The notes beneath the pieces are model-generated. The model was not told the origin of the DNA and ran no database searches. It was given only the letters and a program-made list of their open reading frames with translations. Below are positions 1 through 4,390 of a stretch of DNA of 5,825 nucleotides, piece by piece. Location: positions 1 to 5,825 of the forward strand of contig CAIXFB010000166.1 in assembly GCA_903918595.1 (NCBI GenBank). Reading direction: 5' to 3'. The stretch is from an uncultured Actinomycetes bacterium (GTDB lineage Bacteria > Actinomycetota > Actinomycetes > S36-B12). Within the stretch, counting starts at the first letter, position 1. Every line of letters begins with the position of its first letter. The translations under genes and the position numbers were made by a program.

Positions 1-336
1 GACGTGCTGCCATTCCTGGAGCTGGGTCTCTTCAAGCTCTTTGCGCAACATCACGCCGGCAGCGCACACCATGATGTCGATCCGACCGTGCTTCTCGACG
101 ACCTCTTCAACAAGGTGCGTGACGGAACCTTCATCGGTGATGTCGACTTCATGCGTTGTGGCATCGTCGCAATTGAGGGCTGTGTGTTCGACGTCTGAAC
201 GACGATTCGGTAGATCAGCCAACGCAACGGTTGCCCCTGCACCAGATAGCGTTTGCGCGGCATTGGCGCCAAGTCCACCTGTGGCGGCTCCAATGACCAG
301 CGCCACCTTGCCGTCGAGGCGAAACAGATCAGACAT
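1..336 (-). CDS. SDR-family NAD(P)-dependent oxidoreductase, N-terminal 112 residues (runs off the left edge)
   Basis: Short-chain dehydrogenases are soluble Rossmann-fold enzymes that interconvert alcohols and ketones with NAD(P). The visible part reads from ATG at 336 into base 1 with no stop. The nucleotide-binding turn is IGAATGGLGA (residues 15-24). It differs from the usual TGxxxGxG: the TG pair is replaced by Gly-Ala if the final GLG is aligned. Asp41 at the end of strand beta2 (VALADLP) suggests a preference for NAD over NADP. DITD (66-69) is the usual adenine-contact stretch, and CAAG (91-94) replaces the classic NNAG. The catalytic Ser-Tyr-Lys region lies outside the window, so activity cannot be confirmed. 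An alternative start, ATG at 342, adds two residues. The start overlaps the end of the flavoprotein gene by 8 bases (ATGTCTGA), indicating one operon with coupled translation. The family call is firm; the substrate is unknown. Confidence 0.88.
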   Translation of the reverse strand, partial: MSDLFRLDGKVALVIGAATGGLGANAAQTLSGAGATVALADLPNRRSDVEHTALNCDDATTHEVDITDEGSVTHLVEEVVEKHGRIDIMVCAAGVMLRKELEETQLQEWQHV

Positions 337-1750
337 GGGCATTCGCTTGCCGGTCCAGTGCATGTCGGGTGGCTGAGACTCCAGCGATTCGGCCGAAGAG
401 CCCGGACTTACCGACCGAGGTTCCCGTCACATAGCCGGCGCCATGGAAACCGCCCGTGACCTCACCTGCAGCAAAGAGTCCGGGGATTTCTTCGCCGTAC
501 ACGTTTTGAACATGTGCTTCGGTATCGATGGTGAGACCGCAGTAGGTCGCCAACACAGAAGCTGTGGACAGATGCGCGTAGTAGGGCGGTGTGTCGATGG
601 GGGTTGGAGTTCCGACATTTCCGGACAAGCGTGTGCGACCGAACTCGTCGGGTGCTTCACCACGGCAGGCCGCGTTGTACTTCTCGATGGATGCTTTGAG
701 TCGATCCGCGGGCACGTTGATTTTTTCGGCGAGCTCATCGAGTGTCTGGGCAACTTCGAGCAGCCCGGTCGCCGCTCTGCCGGAGAACCAGTAGATCTCG
801 ACGCTGGGATCGTCTTTTTCCATGACCGTCTCGTCGAAGACCTGCCAGGTCATGTGGCCGGGTTGGTGCAGGCAGTCATCACCGAGCTCTTTGTAGGGCT
901 TTTCCTCGTTGGTGTAGCGATCTCCATGTGAATTGATTGCGATTGCGCCCTTGTACACGGCCAAGATTCCGGTTCCCGACTCACGGGGATCCGGGTGGGG
1001 GTAGATCCCATAGGTTCCCTTGACGTAAGGCATGTCCTTGAAGTCTGCACCGATGCGCCAACCCATGAGCAGTCCATCGCCCTCGGAGCCAGGCGCCCCG
1101 CCACGAACTGCATGCACCATGTGTGGGGCAAATCGCTCGAGCAGTTCAACATTCTGGGAGAAGCCCCCGGTTGCCAGCACCACTGAACCGGCTTCGATTT
1201 CATGCATGGCGCCGTGAATTTCGACGGTGGCTCCGACCACATCGCCGTCTCGCACCATGAGTTCGAGTGCACGCACGTCAAGGAGAAGTACGGCGCCGAG
1301 TTCGAGGGCGCGGGCGAGCAGCGTTTCAACCATGCGGCTGGGGTCGGTGGAGTGTGATCGGGGAACGCTTTGACCGGAGGCGGCATGCACATGGCCGAAC
1401 TGAACGCCGAGGCTTCTGAGCCAGTTGTACGTGTCAAGTTGTTCACGGCAGTACACATCGACAAGCGCTGGGTCGTTCTTGTGCTGGCCGGTTGCCAGGA
1501 TGTCCTCTTTGAGGGAGTCAAGGTTGTCGTGGATTCCCATTGCGAGTTGCTCTTCAGTTCCGGAGTAGGCAGTCAGGCCGCTGCTCATGGCGGTGCTGCC
1601 TCCGATGATGTCTCGCTTTTCCAAGATCAACACGCGAGCACCTAATTGTGCTGCGGAAACGGCCGCGGCCAGTCCGGCGAGTCCGGCTCCCAAAATCAGC
1701 ACGTCGGGCGAGCCAAAGTCATTCAACTGCTGCGTAACCGAAGCTGACAT
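329..1750 (-). CDS. FAD-dependent dehydrogenase/reductase of the fumarate reductase flavoprotein / 3-ketosteroid dehydrogenase family (FAD_binding_2)
   Basis: A 473-residue flavoprotein with no signal peptide, so probably cytoplasmic. The family oxidises or reduces a C-C bond next to a carbonyl or carboxylate. Visible motifs: the dinucleotide fold GAGLAGLAAA (21-30) ending in acidic Glu44; GGSTAMSSG (50-58), which contacts the flavin; VLATGGFSQN (191-200); GDGLLMGWRIGA (224-235); NSHGDRYTNEE (273-283), the family's GxRF..E-like block; and the C-terminal GLFAAGEVTGGFHGAGY (424-440) followed by GTSVGKSGLFGRIAG. Length fits a stand-alone flavoprotein without haem or FMN domains. The fumarate-binding His is replaced where I align it (ATYCGL, 401-406), and the catalytic Arg position holds Tyr440, so a true fumarate reductase is unlikely. 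The start at 1750 places the FAD motif at a normal distance; an in-frame extension to 1915 would cross the divergent promoter region. The Shine-Dalgarno is weak (AGAAAG, 1764 to 1759). Substrate unknown. Confidence 0.9.
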   Translation of the reverse strand: MSASVTQQLNDFGSPDVLILGAGLAGLAAAVSAAQLGARVLILEKRDIIGGSTAMSSGLTAYSGTEEQLAMGIHDNLDSLKEDILATGQHKNDPALVDVYCREQLDTYNWLRSLGVQFGHVHAASGQSVPRSHSTDPSRMVETLLARALELGAVLLLDVRALELMVRDGDVVGATVEIHGAMHEIEAGSVVLATGGFSQNVELLERFAPHMVHAVRGGAPGSEGDGLLMGWRIGADFKDMPYVKGTYGIYPHPDPRESGTGILAVYKGAIAINSHGDRYTNEEKPYKELGDDCLHQPGHMTWQVFDETVMEKDDPSVEIYWFSGRAATGLLEVAQTLDELAEKINVPADRLKASIEKYNAACRGEAPDEFGRTRLSGNVGTPTPIDTPPYYAHLSTASVLATYCGLTIDTEAHVQNVYGEEIPGLFAAGEVTGGFHGAGYVTGTSVGKSGLFGRIAGVSATRHALDRQANAHV

Positions 1751-1825
1751 GACGGGTACTTTCTGTAGTGATCGTTCCAAGATCCAAGCGTTCTTAGGTG
1801 TCACCGAGGTTAGGAGCGTGAAGGG

Positions 1826-1854
1826 TTGATGTCTACTGGACTGTTCCGTTAGAT
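1826..1854 (+). promoter_or_regulatory. Candidate promoter for the lyase gene (-35 TTGATG, 17-bp gap, -10 TTAGAT)
   Basis: TTGATG (1826-1831) is a good match to the sigma-70-type -35 box. It lies 17 bp before TTAGAT (1849-1854), a moderate -10 box. Transcription would start near 1860-1862, almost exactly at an ATG at 1862, which would make the message leaderless or nearly so. Leaderless messages are common in actinobacteria, and no Shine-Dalgarno is visible before any candidate start of the lyase, which agrees with this. Predicted by eye only. Confidence 0.4.
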
Positions 1855-1859
1855 AGACC
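1846..1859 (+). promoter_or_regulatory. Recurring intergenic motif CCRNTAGWTRGAMC, copy upstream of the lyase gene
   Basis: CCGTTAGATAGACC. It overlaps the candidate -10 box TTAGAT of the lyase promoter, which supports reading the motif as a core promoter element. It is the most diverged of the three plus-strand copies. Confidence 0.3.
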
Positions 1860-1929
1860 GCATGAACAGCACCTATCCCCCATCGCGTGCTTGACTCCGC
1901 ACATGAGCCTCGCACCTATCCCGCGCATG
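1852..1929 (+). repeat. Diverged tandem repeat spanning the lyase translation start region (two copies, offset about 41-43 bp)
   Basis: Copy one (about 1852-1885) and copy two (about 1891-1929) share the same order of blocks: GAC, CCGC, ATGA, then a 4- or 6-nt spacer, then an identical CACCTATCCC (1870-1879 and 1913-1922). The offset is not a multiple of three, so the two ATGA triplets are in different frames. The pattern suggests an old tandem duplication of the initiation region that has since drifted. Confidence 0.45.
1862..1894 (+). CDS. Possible 10-codon leader reading frame (MNSTYPPSRA), speculative
   Basis: An ATG at 1862 opens a 10-codon frame ending in TGA at 1892-1894. It begins where the predicted transcript would start, so it could be translated without a leader. 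It is out of frame with the lyase, and its stop overlaps the in-frame TTG at 1891 that could extend the lyase. It has no Shine-Dalgarno and no run of one amino acid that would suggest classic attenuation. It may simply be a by-product of the duplicated start region. Translation is unproven. Confidence 0.2.
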   Translation: MNSTYPPSRA

Positions 1930-2829
1930 AGCGATCCAAGTGAACGCCGAGTGGAATTGCGTTCCCACCTCGCCTCCGGAAACCCACTTGTTCTCCCTGG
2001 AACGAGCGACTCGGCCGGAGCAATGCTCATTGAGCGTGCCGGATTCGCGGCTGCATATGTGACGGGAGCCGGAGTCTCAAACGCCCAATTTGGGGTCCCA
2101 GACATCGGTTTGATCTCGCAAACAGAAGTACTTCAGCAGGTCACCAGAATCGAACAGGCGACGAATCTTCCACTCATCGTTGATGCAGATACCGGCTATG
2201 GAGGGGTTCCTTCAGTGATCCGCACGATTCAATTGCTTGAGCGTGCCGGAGCTTCGGGGGTGCAGCTTGAAGATCAGGTCATGCCCAAGCGTTGTGGCCA
2301 CTTTGATGGACATCGCCTCGTGGAGACACCGGAAATGCAAGCGAAAATCGCCGCCGCTGTGGCAGCCCGCATTGATCCCAACCTGCTGATCATTGCTCGA
2401 ACGGATGCTCGAGGCGTTTACGGTTTAGACGAGGCGCTTCGCCGAGGACATGCATTTATTGAGGCTGGTGCCGATGCCCTCTTCATCGAAGCGCCGCAGT
2501 CGGATGAGGAAATGGCGATCATCGGGCGCGAGTTTGGGGGAGTTCCTCTCGTTGCCAATGTTGTTGAAGGAGGCAAAACGCCAGCAAAGTCGGTTGCTGA
2601 ACTGCGTGAGTTGGGCTTCACGGTGATGCTTTTTGCCAATTTCCTCATGCGAGCGATGCTTTTCGCTGGTCAGCAAGCCTTGGAGCACCTGTCAGAAGCT
2701 GGCGAAACCGAGTCTTACGGCAGCCGACTTCTCTCCTGGCAAGATCGGCAATCGATGTTCAGGCTGCCTGAATATGGCGCGGTAGAGGATCGATTCCTCA
2801 CGGCCTGGGGTGCAGATTCAGGTTCCTGA
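1927..2829 (+). CDS. Isocitrate lyase/PEP mutase superfamily C-C lyase (2-methylisocitrate lyase / 2,3-dimethylmalate lyase-like)
   Basis: A 300-residue (beta/alpha)8-barrel enzyme, probably cytoplasmic. The superfamily forms or breaks C-C or P-C bonds next to an oxyacid using Mg2+. Visible motifs: LVLPGTSDSAGAMLIERAGF (21-40), the family's N-terminal strand and helix; VTGAGVSN (45-52); DADTGYGG (86-93) with metal-contacting Asp; QLEDQ (113-117); KRCGH (121-125), the lyase signature with catalytic Cys123; ARTDA (157-161); and EGGKTP (214-219), which I associate with the dimethylmalate lyase/oxaloacetate decarboxylase side of the family. The Cys favours a lyase over PEP mutase or a simple decarboxylase. 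The length fits the roughly 290-300-residue methylisocitrate lyase class, not the longer glyoxylate-cycle enzyme. No propionate-cycle partner genes are visible, so prpB is not assigned. Start uncertain: in-frame ATG 1903 and TTG 1891 give 308 and 312 residues, and none has a Shine-Dalgarno. Confidence 0.9.
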   Translation: MSDPSERRVELRSHLASGNPLVLPGTSDSAGAMLIERAGFAAAYVTGAGVSNAQFGVPDIGLISQTEVLQQVTRIEQATNLPLIVDADTGYGGVPSVIRTIQLLERAGASGVQLEDQVMPKRCGHFDGHRLVETPEMQAKIAAAVAARIDPNLLIIARTDARGVYGLDEALRRGHAFIEAGADALFIEAPQSDEEMAIIGREFGGVPLVANVVEGGKTPAKSVAELRELGFTVMLFANFLMRAMLFAGQQALEHLSEAGETESYGSRLLSWQDRQSMFRLPEYGAVEDRFLTAWGADSGS

Positions 2830-2845
2830 TCGTTACACGGTCGTG

Positions 2846-2859
2846 CCAGTAGATGGAAC
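2846..2859 (+). promoter_or_regulatory. Recurring intergenic motif CCRNTAGWTRGAMC, copy upstream of the binding-protein gene
   Basis: CCAGTAGATGGAAC. Related 14-mers lie at 1846-1859 (10 of 14 identical) and 4301-4314 (11 of 14 identical), so every plus-strand gene has one upstream. The central TAGAT could be a -10 core, although no clear -35 sits 16-18 bp before it here. An operator for a shared regulator is the alternative. Confidence 0.35.
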
Positions 2860-2960
2860 ATGGTGGTAGTGCTGGGCGAATCTTTCTCTGTAGTTTCCGT
2901 TACACCTCAACCGAGGAACCCTCGTCCGCTCGGGTTGTCAGCAAACCTGGCACAAGGCAA

Positions 2961-2965
2961 AGGAA
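2961..2965 (+). promoter_or_regulatory. Ribosome binding site AGGAA for the binding-protein gene
   Basis: AGGAA sits 5 nt before the ATG at 2971. This favours that start over an in-frame ATG at 2860, which would bury the signal peptide behind 37 extra residues. A second ATG at 2967 is out of frame. Confidence 0.7.
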
Positions 2966-2970
2966 CATGC

Positions 2971-4224
2971 ATGAATCATTCAAAGACCGTTCGCCGGTCC
3001 ACGGCGATTGTGGCCGGCCTCGCTGCCGCCAGCCTCGCCCTAGCAGCCTGTGGTGGAGACTCCTCCGATACGGCTGAGACTCCTGTGGCAGAAGCCACGG
3101 AAACCGAAGTGGTTGTTGAAGAAAGCGCAACTGAAGAAGCACCCGCGGAGAGCGCCGCCGTCCCGACCATTGATTCAGTTGCCAGCGTCGCCGATGCTCA
3201 GGCGTATCTCGAAGCGATGCAGCAGCCGATCAGCTCGTGGGTGGAAGTACCGGCACTTTCGGCAACCCCAGATATTGCTGGCAAGACCGTCTTCATCATT
3301 CCGATTGGTGGAGGTGTCCCGGTGATTGAGGGTGTGAAGGCCGGTATTGAGCAGGCCGTAGCCGCAGCTGGAGCAACCTCACAGGTGTGTGACGGCAAGT
3401 TCAACCCGACCGAGGTTGCTAACTGCCTCAAGTTGGCCACGGATCAAGGTGCCGGCGCGATCGTCACAATGTTCATTGACTACGCGATGGTTCCGACCGC
3501 GTTTGATGCAGCAGCAGCAGCTGGCATCCCAGTACTCGTTGGTGGCGTAACCCCCACAGGTGGCCGCGAGTCAGACGCAACGTTGGCTTTCTTCGATCTC
3601 AGTGCGCAGACTGCGCAGATGTACCAGTCGGTGGCTCTGTCCGCAGTAGCGACTGTTGGCGAGGGCACGAATGCAATCTTCTTGCGCCTCACCGACTCAG
3701 AGAACACCGCAGCAGCAGCGGATGCGGCGATCGCCTCCTTCACCCAGGCATGCCCCACCTGTACTGCAGTGCCAGTTGATTTCTCCACTCCAACCATCGA
3801 CAAGATGCCAAGCGCGATCAGTGCAGCACTGGTTTCAAACCCGGACATCAATGCATTGCTCACCAACGTTGATGGTTACCTCGCACCTGCAGCTGCTGGT
3901 CTTCAGAGTGCAGGCGCGGCAGACCGTGTTCAACTCTTCAGCGCCAATGCTGACCTTGATGGTCTTCAGCGTGTGAAGGATGGCAAGCAGGTCACGGACT
4001 CTGGCATCCCGGTTGTTTACGTGGGATGGCAGTACATCAACGCCCTCATGCAGTTGCTTGCTGGCGACGTTGTTGCTCCAGTGTCAGGCTTTGAAGGTCG
4101 CATCTTCACGGCGGCCAACGTGGGCGACCTGTCGCTCACACCTGAGGACTACCTGACGCTCGATTGGTACGGCGGAAACCTTTCGTTCCAGGATCAGTAC
4201 CTCACCGCGTGGGGTCTTAAGTAG
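2971..4224 (+). CDS. Lipoprotein substrate-binding protein of a sugar-type (CUT2-like) ABC transporter, type I periplasmic-binding fold
   Basis: A 417-residue secreted lipoprotein that captures substrate outside the membrane and delivers it to an ABC permease. The N-terminus has basic residues (K5, R8, R9), a hydrophobic stretch and the lipobox LAAC with Cys27 as the lipidation site. Residues 28-65 form an Ala/Glu/Thr-rich acidic linker that tethers the domain. The mature fold begins near GKTVFIIPIGGG (104-115), the first strand of Peripla_BP_4-type proteins, followed by VIEGVKAGIEQAVAAAG (118-134), GAGAIVTMFID (160-170), AGIPVLVGGV (184-193), and in the second lobe INALLTNVDGYLAPAAAGLQ (293-312). 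Cys140/Cys152 and Cys261/Cys264 are two close pairs that could form disulphides outside the cell. The substrate cannot be told; this fold binds sugars, autoinducer-2 and other small polar compounds. The RbsA-type ATPase downstream is its likely partner. A hairpin just after the stop probably raises its level relative to the transporter core. Confidence 0.9.
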   Translation: MNHSKTVRRSTAIVAGLAAASLALAACGGDSSDTAETPVAEATETEVVVEESATEEAPAESAAVPTIDSVASVADAQAYLEAMQQPISSWVEVPALSATPDIAGKTVFIIPIGGGVPVIEGVKAGIEQAVAAAGATSQVCDGKFNPTEVANCLKLATDQGAGAIVTMFIDYAMVPTAFDAAAAAGIPVLVGGVTPTGGRESDATLAFFDLSAQTAQMYQSVALSAVATVGEGTNAIFLRLTDSENTAAAADAAIASFTQACPTCTAVPVDFSTPTIDKMPSAISAALVSNPDINALLTNVDGYLAPAAAGLQSAGAADRVQLFSANADLDGLQRVKDGKQVTDSGIPVVYVGWQYINALMQLLAGDVVAPVSGFEGRIFTAANVGDLSLTPEDYLTLDWYGGNLSFQDQYLTAWGLK

Positions 4225-4233
4225 CACAGGGTC

Positions 4234-4269
4234 AATGGGGGTGGATGGCTAACGCCATCCACCCCCATT
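4234..4269 (+). terminator. Strong hairpin between binding-protein and ATPase genes (intrinsic terminator or mRNA-stabilising hairpin)
   Basis: A perfect 16-bp stem, AATGGGGGTGGATGGC paired with GCCATCCACCCCCATT, closes a 4-nt TAAC loop 9 nt after the TAG stop. It is followed by only a short T run (TTTT, 4268-4271), so termination may be partial. In binding-protein operons a hairpin in this position commonly lets most transcripts end after the binding protein and protects them from 3' decay. Whether the ATPase is reached by read-through or from its own promoter is open. Confidence 0.85.
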
Positions 4270-4300
4270 TTCACGTTCGGAGTCGACACGGCAGTGTGTG

Positions 4301-4314
4301 CCGATAGTTGGAAC
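4301..4314 (+). promoter_or_regulatory. Recurring intergenic motif CCRNTAGWTRGAMC, copy upstream of the ATPase gene
   Basis: CCGATAGTTGGAAC. It matches the copy at 2846-2859 in 11 of 14 positions, and similarity extends to GTG on the left and A on the right. It sits 76 nt before the ATPase start codon. Confidence 0.35.
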
Positions 4315-4379
4315 ACGACTATTGGTGGGTTCTGCACCTGCGGCTAGCGTCGCGGAGGGTCACCAAAAACCCAGGCGAG

Positions 4380-4384
4380 AGGAG
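4380..4384 (+). promoter_or_regulatory. Ribosome binding site AGGAG for the ATPase gene
   Basis: AGGAG, within a longer purine tract, lies 6 nt before the ATG at 4391. It is the best Shine-Dalgarno in the window and fixes the start. Confidence 0.8.
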
Positions 4385-4390
4385 AGAGTC

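Larger units (their letters stand above)
1751..1926. promoter_or_regulatory. Divergent intergenic control region between the flavoprotein and lyase genes
   Basis: This stretch separates two head-to-head genes, so it must hold promoters for both directions and is the natural place for a local regulator to bind. Seen in it: an odd-length palindrome GGTGTCACC (1797-1805), a tandem TCCAAG repeat (1776-1781 and 1783-1788) flanked by two GATC sites (1770 and 1781), a plausible plus-strand promoter (1826-1854), and a diverged repeat around the lyase start. I found no convincing -35/-10 pair for the minus strand. No regulator gene is visible in the window. Confidence 0.5.
2830..2970 (+). promoter_or_regulatory. 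Intergenic region and probable 5' leader of the binding-protein gene
   Basis: The 141 bases hold no gene. Near the left end is ACACGG (2835-2840) followed by an 18-bp block (2843-2860) that recurs with three mismatches upstream of the ATPase gene, probably a promoter or operator. CGTTACAC occurs twice (2831-2838 and 2898-2905). Two mutually exclusive hairpins can be drawn: CAACCGAG (2908-2915) with CTCGGGTTG (2929-2937) with one bulged base, or CGAGG with CCTCG around a 3-nt loop (2912-2924). If transcription starts near 2860 the leader is about 110 nt. No known riboswitch class is recognised. Confidence 0.4.
4270..4390 (+). promoter_or_regulatory. Intergenic region upstream of the ATPase gene with a likely separate promoter or operator
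   Basis: No gene here. The region holds ACACGG (4286-4291) and the 18-bp block at 4298-4315, matching 15 of 18 bases of the block at 2843-2860. It also holds an inverted repeat CGGCA-GTGTG-TGCCG (4289-4303) overlapping that block. This suggests the ATPase is transcribed from a promoter controlled like that of the binding protein, not only by read-through of the hairpin. No clear -35 box was found. Confidence 0.4.

Noticed and set aside
443..931. 162-codon plus-strand open frame
   Set aside because: It lies antisense to the flavoprotein, which has strong family motifs; the translation shows no recognisable domain and no ribosome site supports it.
850..1521. 223-codon minus-strand open frame
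   Set aside because: It is a shifted-frame shadow inside the flavoprotein gene, rich in Ser, Thr, Pro and Cys with no domain.
1770..1788. Two GATC sites and a tandem TCCAAG repeat
   Set aside because: The repeats are too short to distinguish from chance; listed only as content of the divergent region.
1832..1839. Minus-strand CCAGTAGA as a fourth copy of the recurring motif, serving the flavoprotein gene
   Set aside because: It matches only 9 of 14 bases of the 2846 copy, no better than a chance hit in coding sequence at 788-801.
1751..1915. 55-codon N-terminal extension of the flavoprotein frame to 1915 on the minus strand
   Set aside because: It would overlap the lyase start region and the divergent promoter, has no Shine-Dalgarno, and its residues do not resemble the family. 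The FAD motif sits at a normal distance from the start at 1750.
2860..2970. In-frame upstream ATG at 2860 for the binding protein
   Set aside because: It would place 37 residues ahead of a clear lipoprotein signal peptide, whereas the ATG at 2971 has an AGGAA ribosome site.
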